Shown: piece by piece, positions 1 through 7,173 of the stretch | Numbering within the stretch: the stretch's first letter is position 1 | How the letters are laid out: every line of letters starts with the position of its first letter | From: an uncultured bacterium | GTDB taxonomy: Bacteria > Cyanobacteriota > Vampirovibrionia > Gastranaerophilales > Gastranaerophilaceae | Reading direction: 5' to 3' | Length of the DNA stretch: 64,000 bases | NCBI GenBank assembly: GCA_900551915.1 | Contig: URXT01000008.1 | Span: 7,631 to 71,630, forward strand | Program-made: the position numbers and the translations under genes | Notes under the pieces: model-generated | Seen by the model: only the letters and a program-made list of their open reading frames with translations | Told to the model about the DNA's origin: nothing | The model's database searches: none

Positions 1-240
1 AAATAACGTTGTTTGCGCTGGGAACAGTTCCCGCCTTCTGGCGAGATTAGTACATTCTACTAGACATATAATATGCACGCAGACATTTTCCCTCTACCTT
101 TGGAGCAAAGGGAACAGACGAGGAACGAGTCTTGTGACCATGTTTCCCGACGTGAAGCTAGTGGTGAGAGGGATTCGGAGTTAACAAGCTTGAGCGAGTT
201 TTACTCCGATGGGTGAGGGTTAAAAGCCCATTCACTCCCA
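1..240. other. Non-coding, hairpin-rich stretch downstream of folD
   Basis: No convincing ORF. The sequence is full of inverted repeats: GGGAA/TTCCC and CGCC/GGCG hairpins at about 21-48, a CCCTCT/AGAGGG pairing between about 91 and 175, an AGAC/GTCT hairpin inside it, a CGGAGT/ACTCCG hairpin at about 176-209, and a GGGTGA/TCACTCCC hairpin at about 210-240. It could be a dispersed non-coding repeat or part of a structured RNA cut by the window edge. I could not match it to RNase P, tmRNA, SRP or 6S RNA signatures. Confidence 0.4.
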
Positions 241-243
241 CAT

Positions 244-1083
244 TTACAAACACGCTTTTTCAAAAAGCTCCACGGTGTTGGCCATAAGCATTGCAATCGT
301 CATTGGCCCGACTCCGCCGGGAACAGGCGAAATATATGAAGCTACGGAAACGGCTTCATCAAAATCCACATCTCCCCTTGTTTTGCTGTTTTCATCTTTG
401 AAAATCCCAACATCCACTACAACACAACCTGATTTTAACATATTTTTTCCAATAATTTTTCCCCCTACAGCAGAAACCACAATATCTGCTGTTTTTGTTA
501 TGTCTGCAAGGTTTGGGGTGCGGCTGTGGCAGATTGTAACGGTAGCATTTCTCTGCAACAGCATTTGAGCTAAGGGTTTTCCGACAATATTTGAGCGTCC
601 AACTATTACTGCATGCTGTCCTTCTATTTGGATTTTGTATTCATCCAGAAGTCTGATAATTCCGCGAGGTGTGCAAGGGTAAACATAAGGCTTTTCACCG
701 GTGAAAAGTTTGCCGGCGTTTTCCGGTGTGAAGCCGTCAACATCTTTCTTCGGCGAAATAGCGTTTATAATATTAAATTTATTTATATGCGGCGGCAAAG
801 GCAGTTGAACAAGTATCGCAGTAACATTTTTGTCATTGTTAAGCTCTTCGATTTTTGCCAAAAGCGTCTGTTCATCAACGTCTGACGGGTAATTTATCAC
901 AATAGAATTTATTCCGAGTTTTTCGGCGGTTTTCTTCTTGTTGTTCACATAAATCCTGCTTGCGGGATTGTCGCCTACTAAAATTACAACAAGTGTCGGC
1001 TTTTTGTCATAATTTTCAAGCCTTGCTTTTAATTCTTCAAGAATTTTGTCTCTCAACTTTTTGCCGTCTAAAATTTCTGCCAT
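244..1083 (-). CDS. folD: Bifunctional methylenetetrahydrofolate dehydrogenase / methenyltetrahydrofolate cyclohydrolase
   Basis: Cytosolic enzyme interconverting 5,10-methylene-, 5,10-methenyl- and 10-formyl-tetrahydrofolate using NADP. The 279-residue protein has normal FolD length and all hallmarks: the substrate segment GDNPASRIYVNNKKK with the catalytic Tyr/Lys near residues 45-52, VQLPLPPHI, PKKDVDGFTPEN, PCTPRGI, the nucleotide loop VGRSNIVGKP, and PVPGGVGPMT near the C-terminus. It is the last gene of a minus-strand group; the preceding ATPase gene ends 6 nt upstream, so they are probably cotranscribed. With the MetE/UroD-like protein two genes upstream it suggests a one-carbon locus (inference). 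Confidence 0.97.
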   Translation of the reverse strand: MAEILDGKKLRDKILEELKARLENYDKKPTLVVILVGDNPASRIYVNNKKKTAEKLGINSIVINYPSDVDEQTLLAKIEELNNDKNVTAILVQLPLPPHINKFNIINAISPKKDVDGFTPENAGKLFTGEKPYVYPCTPRGIIRLLDEYKIQIEGQHAVIVGRSNIVGKPLAQMLLQRNATVTICHSRTPNLADITKTADIVVSAVGGKIIGKNMLKSGCVVVDVGIFKDENSKTRGDVDFDEAVSVASYISPVPGGVGPMTIAMLMANTVELFEKACL

Positions 1084-1089
1084 TTGTCC

Positions 1090-1842
1090 TCAATTCTTTA
1101 TCTGCGGGAGATTTAGCCTGAAATAAAACTGTTTTATTGCATCCTGAACAGCCTTTGAATCTTTTGTCATCTGGTTTTTAATCAGATTTTCATCAAACGG
1201 AATTACGCCAAGCACGTCAAGTTCGTATTTGTTCAAAAGTCCGTAAATGGAGGCTGCTTCGTTGTTTTCAACCTTATTAATCACAACTCCGAGCTGTCCG
1301 CCTGCCGCGTATTTTGCGCTGAATTCTTCAATACGTTTTGCAAGATGCGCGCTTTCATCTGATGGATTTGCAACGATTATTGTTGCGTCAATGTCAGTGT
1401 CAACAAGCTGATTGAGATATTTAAGGTCAAATTCGCAGTCAAAAATTACGATATCATAACGCTCAATAAGCTTTAAAACAGCATCGTTAATTTGTCCGGT
1501 AATCGGGCATCGGCAGTCTTTTGAGCCGACAAACCACGAAACAATTATATCAACATTGTCAGAAATCGGAACAAGAATATCTTCCATTGCCCATTCAACA
1601 AACTCCTGTTTGCTCATTCCTTCCGGAATTCCTGTTTTGTATTCATGTTTTCCGCTTCTGATTCCGTAAATCGTGTTTCTGATATCAAGTCCGAAGCTGT
1701 GGCCGAGTTCGCTTGTCAAATCGTTGTCAAAAAGCAGAATTGACTTTTCCGGAAAAAGCTCCTGAAAAATTCGCAAAAAAGCTTTTGTAATAGTAGTTTT
1801 ACCGCTTCCGCTTTTGCCTGTGATTGCAAGTTTAGTCGTCAA
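1090..1842 (-). CDS. CooC/AcsF-like P-loop ATPase (MinD/ParA superfamily)
   Basis: 250 residues. The N-terminus carries a deviant Walker A, GKSGSGKTT, keeping the signature lysine of the SIMIBI ATPases, and later segments fit the fold (FDND near residue 38, VIFDCE near 130, VVINKV near 185). A CxC pair (DCRCPITG, about residue 109) recalls the metal-binding CxC of CooC-type nickel-insertion ATPases. Its start lies inside the 3-prime end of the upstream methyltransferase-like gene (11-nt overlap), implying translational coupling. The role is inferred as ATP-dependent maturation or reactivation of a metallo- or corrinoid enzyme. No CO dehydrogenase or acetyl-CoA synthase gene is in the window, so the client is unknown. 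Confidence 0.7.
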   Translation of the reverse strand: MTTKLAITGKSGSGKTTITKAFLRIFQELFPEKSILLFDNDLTSELGHSFGLDIRNTIYGIRSGKHEYKTGIPEGMSKQEFVEWAMEDILVPISDNVDIIVSWFVGSKDCRCPITGQINDAVLKLIERYDIVIFDCEFDLKYLNQLVDTDIDATIIVANPSDESAHLAKRIEEFSAKYAAGGQLGVVINKVENNEAASIYGLLNKYELDVLGVIPFDENLIKNQMTKDSKAVQDAIKQFYFRLNLPQIKN

Positions 1843-2911
1843 TTTCGTAAATCTCCTTTAATCTGATTGATAATTCTTTTGTTAAATCCATTGCCTTTTC
1901 TGCCATTTCAACCGTCAAAATCCCGGCGCCGCAGGAGGGCGTTATCATTGAATTTTCTATAACAAGTTTCTCATTAATTCCTTTTTTAGTCAAATATTTT
2001 ATTGCAGAGCGGAATTTTTGTTCTAAATCAGAAAGCGTAATCTTTTCTAATGCTTTTTTGTCCAGAGTCGGAACAATTCCCCAGGCAATTTTGCCGCCAT
2101 TTTGAAGAAATTCCTCCAGTTCAGTGTTAAAAAGGCTTAAGTTTTCAGCAAAAGAAAACGCATCCGGATTAATAATTTCAACGCCAGCGGCAATTGGAAT
2201 TGTCCAGTCGCATTTTCCGCAGCAATGCAAAGCAGGAATTGCGCCGTTTTCTTTTAGAATACCTGTTATCTCCGATAACATTGAAATAATTTCTGATTTT
2301 GAAATACCGACGTAAGCAGAGGTTCCAAGCTGTGAGATTGAAGGTTCATCGATGAAAATTATCGGTGTAATATCAGGGCTTGCAAGTTTCATCTGCTTAA
2401 TCTGCCATAATGTTTTAATTGTTAAAGTTTTCAGAATTATTTCACGCAAAGTTTCGTCATAAACCGCTGCCAAACCGTTTTTTGTACAAAGTGATGAGGC
2501 CAGCGTAAAAGGCCCGACAATCTGACCTTTTGCAAAATCTGGTTTTGTACGTTTCAACAAATCAATATAAGTCTCAAATGCAGCAGCTCTTGTGATTTTG
2601 TATTTTTCAAGTTTTGCAGAGCCGGGGTTTGAAATAATTTCTTCATAATCATTGAAAAACTCTTCAAAATCTTCAAAGAACGCGTCATATTCTGTATCAA
2701 GAAAAAGTTTATCATTTTCATAAAAAAATGAGGGCATTTTTTCCAAAAACTGGAAAATCATGTCCTCATTTTTGTTAAGTTTTACCAGCTGCGGCCAGAA
2801 AGGAATGTCCTGAAAATCCTTTTCTATAAGGCTTATAGCTTGTTTTGTTTCTGTATGAGGCAGAGAGCCGATTGCCATACATTTTAGTGTAAGATTTTTC
2901 AATTTTTTCAA
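1832..2911 (-). CDS. Methionine synthase II / uroporphyrinogen decarboxylase-fold methyltransferase-like protein
   Basis: 359 residues with the zinc-methyltransferase TIM-barrel pattern shared by the MetE C-terminus and MtaA/CmuA-like proteins: IDEPSISQLG mid-protein, then HCCGKCDW (His-x-Cys, likely zinc ligands) and SCGAG near residue 320 (third ligand). The N-terminal IGSLPHTE also fits MetE-type domains. It lacks the N-terminal half of a full MetE, so it is a core-domain protein whose methyl donor and acceptor cannot be read from sequence. It overlaps the CooC-like ATPase downstream and is followed by folD. Involvement in methyl transfer tied to folate or corrinoid is an inference from this company. 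Confidence 0.72.
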   Translation of the reverse strand: MKKLKNLTLKCMAIGSLPHTETKQAISLIEKDFQDIPFWPQLVKLNKNEDMIFQFLEKMPSFFYENDKLFLDTEYDAFFEDFEEFFNDYEEIISNPGSAKLEKYKITRAAAFETYIDLLKRTKPDFAKGQIVGPFTLASSLCTKNGLAAVYDETLREIILKTLTIKTLWQIKQMKLASPDITPIIFIDEPSISQLGTSAYVGISKSEIISMLSEITGILKENGAIPALHCCGKCDWTIPIAAGVEIINPDAFSFAENLSLFNTELEEFLQNGGKIAWGIVPTLDKKALEKITLSDLEQKFRSAIKYLTKKGINEKLVIENSMITPSCGAGILTVEMAEKAMDLTKELSIRLKEIYEIDD

Positions 2912-2946
2912 ATGAATGTCCCCGCTAAATGCCTTTGCAACTTGAA

Positions 2947-3444
2947 CTATTCTTCAGTTGTTTCTTCAATTTCTTCAACAGATTCTTTAACAACTTCTGA
3001 AGCAGTTACAACAACCGGAACTTCGCATTTAACTTTTGAAGTCAATTTGATAAGCATTGTGTATTCGCCGATTTTGTTAATCGGAGCGTTAAGAGTAACT
3101 ATTTTTCTATCAACTTCAACGCCTGATTTTGCAAGAAGTTCTTCAGTAAGTTTTTTGGTTGTGATAGTACCGAAAAGTTTGCCTGATTCGCCGGCTTTAG
3201 CTGAAAGTTCAAGTTTGCCGAATTTTTCAAGTTGTTCTGCTTTTGCAAGAGCTTCTGCGTGAAGTTTTTCTTGTTTAGCCTTAATTCTTGCCAAATTTTG
3301 TTCTCTGTTTTTCAAAGCGCCGTCTGTTGCGATTTCAGCCTGATTTTGCGGAAGCAGGAAGTTTCTTGCATAACCGTCTTTTACGTTAACGATATCACCT
3401 GCTTCACCGAGGTTTTGAACGTCTTTTTTCAATATAACTTGCAT
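2947..3444 (-). CDS. rplI: 50S ribosomal protein L9
   Basis: 165 residues. The N-terminal rRNA-binding domain is unmistakable (MQVILKKDVQNLGEAGD, then VKDGYARNFLLP), followed by the long connecting helix and the C-terminal domain (LFGTITTKKL ... KIGEYTMLIKL). Usual L9 is about 147-150 residues; here an acidic tail ends the protein (EEIEETTEE), like the charged tails on L32 and HPF in this window. The start is supported by an AAAGGAG ribosome-binding site. It lies upstream of the MetE-like gene on the same strand. Confidence 0.97.
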   Translation of the reverse strand: MQVILKKDVQNLGEAGDIVNVKDGYARNFLLPQNQAEIATDGALKNREQNLARIKAKQEKLHAEALAKAEQLEKFGKLELSAKAGESGKLFGTITTKKLTEELLAKSGVEVDRKIVTLNAPINKIGEYTMLIKLTSKVKCEVPVVVTASEVVKESVEEIEETTEE

Positions 3445-3460
3445 TTTAATTCTCCTTTAA

Positions 3461-3488
3461 ATTATATTTCTGCCAGTATGACCATACT
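3461..3488 (-). promoter_or_regulatory. rplI promoter -10 with palindromic operator candidate
   Basis: A minus-strand TATAAT box at 3461-3466 lies just upstream of the L9 ribosome-binding site. Directly upstream of it, 3475-3488 is an inverted repeat AGTATG-AC-CATACT where the -35 region would be, so a bound regulator could block transcription (inference). Confidence 0.5.
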
Positions 3489-3572
3489 ACAACAAGCATG
3501 CTAGTTTGTCGAGTATTTTTTATCAATTGTTAAGATTAGGCAAAGTTTTACGATTGGGCAAAGAGTTGAGAC

Positions 3573-3600
3573 TTGAAATTTTTTTGAAATCGGTTATAAT
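3573..3600 (+). promoter_or_regulatory. Strong plus-strand promoter antisense to the first micropeptide gene
   Basis: TTGAAA (3573-3578), 16-nt spacer, perfect TATAAT (3595-3600). The predicted start near 3607 lies at the edge of the hairpin that ends the opposite-strand micropeptide mRNA. No plus-strand ORF follows, so the product is probably a short antisense RNA. Confidence 0.65.
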
Positions 3601-3604
3601 AAAG

Positions 3605-3647
3605 AAAAGGGCGAGGATGCGCTAACATCCTCTTGAAAGCCCCTTTT
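3605..3647 (-). terminator. Hairpin terminator of the first micropeptide mRNA; also 5-prime hairpin of the antisense RNA
   Basis: Minus-strand stem AAAAGGGGC/GCCCTTTT enclosing a perfect 7-bp GAGGATG/CATCCTC stem, followed by a U-rich run. It overlaps the TAA stop of the micropeptide (3646-3648). Read from the plus strand it would be the 5-prime stem of the antisense RNA. Confidence 0.65.
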
Positions 3648-3711
3648 AGTTGTTTAGTAGAACTAGCAGTATTAGCAATATTATTGCTAGTTCTTCTGTA
3701 TTAACAACCAT
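3646..3711 (-). CDS. 21-residue hydrophobic micropeptide, type I toxin-like (locus 1)
   Basis: ATG at 3711, TAA at 3646, 21 codons. The peptide reads MVVNTEELAII, then a run of Leu/Ile/Val to LLNN: one predicted membrane helix with an acidic N-terminal segment. Translation is strongly supported by GGAAGGAGGTGA (3717-3728), an extended anti-SD match ending 8 nt before ATG. The coding sequence contains a 9-bp palindrome (3660-3668 with 3685-3693). An opposing promoter at 3573-3600 would make antisense RNA through it. A second locus at 29490-29555 has the same length and plan but a different sequence. Role as a type I toxin or other regulated membrane micropeptide is inference; unlike many such toxins it has no Lys/Arg. 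Confidence 0.62.
   Translation of the reverse strand: MVVNTEELAIILLILLVLLNN
3660..3693 (+). terminator. ORF-internal palindrome, candidate antisense RNA terminator (locus 1)
   Basis: GAACTAGCA (3660-3668) pairs perfectly with TGCTAGTTC (3685-3693), followed on the plus strand by TTCTGTATT. It could end an antisense RNA of about 90 nt starting near 3607. The U-run is weaker than at locus 2. Confidence 0.4.
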
Positions 3712-3820
3712 TTCTATCACCTCCTTCCATGGTAAACAAAATTTCAAGTTCGTGCCATGAAGTAAGATGTAGTATCAGGGCTTGCCCTTCAATACTAATA
3801 AGACGCTTACATAATTGCAA
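3712..3820 (-). promoter_or_regulatory. Promoter and structured leader of micropeptide locus 1
   Basis: Minus-strand TTGCAA (3815-3820), 17-nt spacer, TAGTAT (3792-3797); predicted start near 3785, giving a leader of about 74 nt. The leader contains an AGGGC-AA-GCCCT hairpin and a CATGG/CCATG pairing (3755-3759 with 3728-3732) abutting the Shine-Dalgarno sequence, which could gate translation. The rest of 3489-3572 holds nothing recognisable. Confidence 0.5.
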
Positions 3821-3852
3821 GCGCATCATTTGAAATATGGATTTATAATTAA

Positions 3853-4500
3853 TTATTTAATAGCCGGAAAAAGATATTTAACCCCGTCATCACTTCTCCA
3901 GCGAATGTAGCCGGTTTTTGGAGTTCTGTCCAAATCTACAACAGTTACAAGCGCCCAATTACCTTTGATAACATTCAGTTTGATAAATTCAGGGTGATTA
4001 AGCTGTGCAACAACCTGAGAGTTGTCTTCTGTGTCTGCGTGAAGTGAAAGAACTGCTTCGGGCGCATCTTTTAATATTTTGAACCCGTATTTGCGGCCGT
4101 AAGAGTTGTATAAATTAACCCAGGTCATAAATTTGTATGGATCATCTTTTTTCATCCAGCCGCTTTTGTTGTTTTTGTTGTCGTAAATAAGTTTTACCCA
4201 GTCTTCGGTTTCATCCTCAACAGCCATCAATGCCAGCTCTTTACTTCCGATAAACACAGAAAATACATCATCATATTTTAATCCTTCCGGCATTAATTTA
4301 TCTTGTGTCCAGCTGATTGTTTGTATGATTTTTGAATTTTCGTCGGCTTCTTCATGAAGTTGAATAAACTTTCCAACCTGATAGAACCCGTAGGTTTTGG
4401 TGTGAAGATTTGTCGTGTATTTAGGCAGAACGTCTGCACAGAATACCGGCAATGCCGCAAAAATCATCAGAAAAATTGAGACTATTAAGTTTTTAACCAT
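3853..4500 (-). CDS. Secreted protein with two SH3-like repeats
   Basis: 215 residues. A clear signal peptide (MVKNLIVSIFLMIFAALPVFCA) sends it across the inner membrane. The mature part holds two similar segments reminiscent of bacterial SH3 domains: one starting IQLHEEADENSKIIQTI and ending KSGWMKKDD, one starting LSLHADTEDNSQVVAQL and ending KTGYIRWRS. The pattern 'short exposed loop, residue swap, GW/GYI strand' fits SH3b domains that bind peptidoglycan or envelope partners; that function is inferred. It lies 2 nt downstream of pheT on the same strand and is probably cotranscribed. Confidence 0.6.
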   Translation of the reverse strand: MVKNLIVSIFLMIFAALPVFCADVLPKYTTNLHTKTYGFYQVGKFIQLHEEADENSKIIQTISWTQDKLMPEGLKYDDVFSVFIGSKELALMAVEDETEDWVKLIYDNKNNKSGWMKKDDPYKFMTWVNLYNSYGRKYGFKILKDAPEAVLSLHADTEDNSQVVAQLNHPEFIKLNVIKGNWALVTVVDLDRTPKTGYIRWRSDDGVKYLFPAIK

Positions 4501-4502
4501 TT

Positions 4503-6983
4503 TTACTCCCTGAAATTGATATCAGCGTAAGTTTTTTTGAGTTTGTCACGAACTGAATTCATTTGTTTTTCAATAACTTCGTCAGTTAAAGTTGCATTTT
4601 CGTCCTGCATTTTTATACGGAAAGCAACGCTTTTGTAACCGTCTTGGATGTGTTCGCCTTCGTATACATCGAAAACTTCGCTGCCTTTGAAAATATTTTG
4701 TTGAATAGAGCCTTTGATAACTTTTTGAATGTCGTCGAAAGTTACATCTTTGTTAATTACAAAAGCAAGGTCGCGGCGTACTTCCGGAAACTGCGGAAGT
4801 TTCTTGAATCTAGGGATGCGTTCTTTGATAATTGAAATCACTTCGTCCAAATCAAGTTTGAAAATGAAAGCTTCCTGATTTAATTTAAGCTTGTCTTTCA
4901 AAATCGGATGAATTTGTCCGAACCAGCCGATTGGCTTCGGAGTTTTGCCTAAGAGCGTAATGACCGCTGTTTTGTACGGATGAAGAATTGCGTGTGTATT
5001 TGCAAGCGGAGTTTTTTCAAGCGGCTGAAGTTTAATACGTTTTGAAATCTCCAATTCTTCAAAAAGTTTTTCCATTATACCTTTAACTGTGTAAAAATCA
5101 GTTTCAGCACCTTTTTGCCAGAGTGAATTTTGGATATCGCCGGTAATTACACCTGCAAGAGTTTGCGTTTCTTTGACGCCGGAAGATTTTTCATCTGCTT
5201 GAGCAATTTTTACATAAGTTTTACCGATTTCGTAGTTCCAGATGTTTTTCTGACCGTTGTCAAAGTTGTTTTTCATAACATTCAAAACACTTGCGGCCAG
5301 AGTTTGACGAAGCATTGTGTAATCTTCACTTGCTGCATTTTTTACATAAACTGCTTTGTCTTCTTCAAACGGAATCATAAATCTGTCCAAAAGTGGTTTG
5401 CCGATTAGAGAACTTGTTACAATTTCATTCAAGCCGCAGCCGCGCATAAGGTTGTGAACTTTCGCTGTAATTTTTTCTTCCAGAGAAATTTCAGGAAGCT
5501 GAACTTTTTGCGGTAATGTCGGCGTAATTTTGTCATAACCGTTAATTCGTGCAATTTCTTCAATCAAATCGATTTCACGTGTTACATCATAAGCCCGGAA
5601 GGATGGAACAAGAAATTTTGCAGCGGTTTCGTTTCCGCCAAGCTTTTTGAAACCTAATTTTTCGAGAATATTAATGCATCTGTCAGGTGCGATTTCAACA
5701 CCGAGCATTCTCTTGATTTGCGGGTATCTGAGGGTTATTTCAATCGGCTCAAGCTTGTTTTTGCCGGTTTCTACAACTCCTTCAATTTCAGCGCCGGCAA
5801 GTTCAACCATCAGCTGCATTGCGCGCATTAAAGCCGGTTCCACAGCTTCGATATCAATCCCGCGTTCAAACCTTGCACAGGCGTCGCTTTTGTAACCTAC
5901 GCTGTGAGAGCTTTTGCGGTTGCTCGTTGGTGTGAAATATGCCGCTTCAAGCGCAATAGCTGTTGTGTTATCGTCGATTTCGGAATTTTCTCCGCCGAAA
6001 ACGCCTGCAAGACATACGCCTTTTTCTTTATCGGCAATTAAAACACTGTCGCGTGTTAAAGTTCTTTCAACGCTGTCTAATGTTACGATTTTTTCGCCTT
6101 CAACCGCGCGTCTTACGCAAAGATATCCGTCAAGTTTGTTCAAATCGAATGCGTGGAATGGAGTTCCGTACTCAAGCATTACGTAATTTGTAATATCAAC
6201 AACATTATTAATTGCGCGGACGCCTGAGGCTATTAAGCGTTTCTGCATCCAGTCCGGAGACGGTTTGATTGTGATATTTTTCAGAATTCCGAGTGAATAA
6301 TATTTGCAAACATCGTCGTCTTTGATTTCGACTTTGAAATTGTCTGTTGAAAGATCGCGTGTGCATTGAAGCGGAGAAAATTTAAGCGGTTTGTTGAAAA
6401 TTGCACTTAATTCTCTTGCAACACCTATAACAGACATTTGATCTCCGCGATTTGCAGTAGGCGCAACGTCTAAAATATAATCTTTTTCAAATCCCAGAAC
6501 ATCTTCAACATTTTCGCCGATTTTTACATTCGGAAAAATTCTGTTGAGTATTAAAATGCCGTCTTCCTCCTGATAACCGCGTTCAGAAACTCCGAGTTCA
6601 TCAGCAGAACAAAGCATTCCCTGAGATTCAACCCCGCGGATTACGGCAGGTGTTAAGGTAAACATTTCACCGGTTTTTCTGTCCAAAACCTGACTTCCGA
6701 CGCTTGCATACGGAACGATTTGACCCTCTGCGATATTTTGTGCGCCGCAAACAACTGTTTTAAGTCCTTCCCTTGTGTTTACTGTTACAAGATGAAGTTT
6801 TTCAGAATTCGGGTGATTATCGATTTTTTCGATTTTAACGGTTTTGATATTCGTGAATTTCGGCTTTAATTCCTCGACCGCTTCGACTTCAAGCCCGCTC
6901 ATCGTAAGTTCGTGGGCAATCTGTTCAACTTCAATATCCGATAAATCAACAAATTCGTTTAACCAGTTTAATGATACCTGCAT
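4503..6983 (-). CDS. pheT: Phenylalanyl-tRNA synthetase beta subunit
   Basis: 826 residues, full length for the bacterial beta chain that pairs with PheS to charge tRNA-Phe. Domains in order: N-terminal structural part (MQVSLNWLNEFVDL), EMAP-type tRNA-binding domain (about 40-155), the B3/B4 editing domain (IKDDDVCKYYSLGI ... AINNVVDITNYVMLEYG), B5 domain (about 400-480), catalytic-like core, and the C-terminal anticodon-binding FDX-ACB domain (FPEVRRDLAFVINKDVTFDDI). pheS is not in the window, unlike the usual pheST operon. Confidence 0.97.
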   Translation of the reverse strand: MQVSLNWLNEFVDLSDIEVEQIAHELTMSGLEVEAVEELKPKFTNIKTVKIEKIDNHPNSEKLHLVTVNTREGLKTVVCGAQNIAEGQIVPYASVGSQVLDRKTGEMFTLTPAVIRGVESQGMLCSADELGVSERGYQEEDGILILNRIFPNVKIGENVEDVLGFEKDYILDVAPTANRGDQMSVIGVARELSAIFNKPLKFSPLQCTRDLSTDNFKVEIKDDDVCKYYSLGILKNITIKPSPDWMQKRLIASGVRAINNVVDITNYVMLEYGTPFHAFDLNKLDGYLCVRRAVEGEKIVTLDSVERTLTRDSVLIADKEKGVCLAGVFGGENSEIDDNTTAIALEAAYFTPTSNRKSSHSVGYKSDACARFERGIDIEAVEPALMRAMQLMVELAGAEIEGVVETGKNKLEPIEITLRYPQIKRMLGVEIAPDRCINILEKLGFKKLGGNETAAKFLVPSFRAYDVTREIDLIEEIARINGYDKITPTLPQKVQLPEISLEEKITAKVHNLMRGCGLNEIVTSSLIGKPLLDRFMIPFEEDKAVYVKNAASEDYTMLRQTLAASVLNVMKNNFDNGQKNIWNYEIGKTYVKIAQADEKSSGVKETQTLAGVITGDIQNSLWQKGAETDFYTVKGIMEKLFEELEISKRIKLQPLEKTPLANTHAILHPYKTAVITLLGKTPKPIGWFGQIHPILKDKLKLNQEAFIFKLDLDEVISIIKERIPRFKKLPQFPEVRRDLAFVINKDVTFDDIQKVIKGSIQQNIFKGSEVFDVYEGEHIQDGYKSVAFRIKMQDENATLTDEVIEKQMNSVRDKLKKTYADINFRE

Positions 6984-7085
6984 TTCTTATATTCCCTCTT
7001 AATTAAATATTATATCTCTGGATAAATACTATATCAAAAGAAGTTAATTGTAAATTATTTATGTTACAAGAGATTAATGGAATTC

Positions 7086-7113
7086 TTGCCATCAAACATG
7101 TTTGTGAGATAAT
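7086..7113 (+). promoter_or_regulatory. fusA promoter
   Basis: TTGCCA (7086-7091), 16-nt spacer, GATAAT (7108-7113); start predicted near 7120, then a short leader with an AAAAAGGA site before the fusA ATG at 7174. Confidence 0.5.
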
Positions 7114-7173
7114 TTTAATGAGGCTAAATATAAAATAGCAGAAGTACACAATAATATAAAAAGGAAAAACAAA

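Noticed and set aside
275..568. Plus-strand ORFs opposite folD and similar long frames opposite pheT, ppdK, the coiled-coil gene and others
   Set aside because: They lie wholly inside well-supported genes on the other strand, lack ribosome-binding sites and give low-complexity products.
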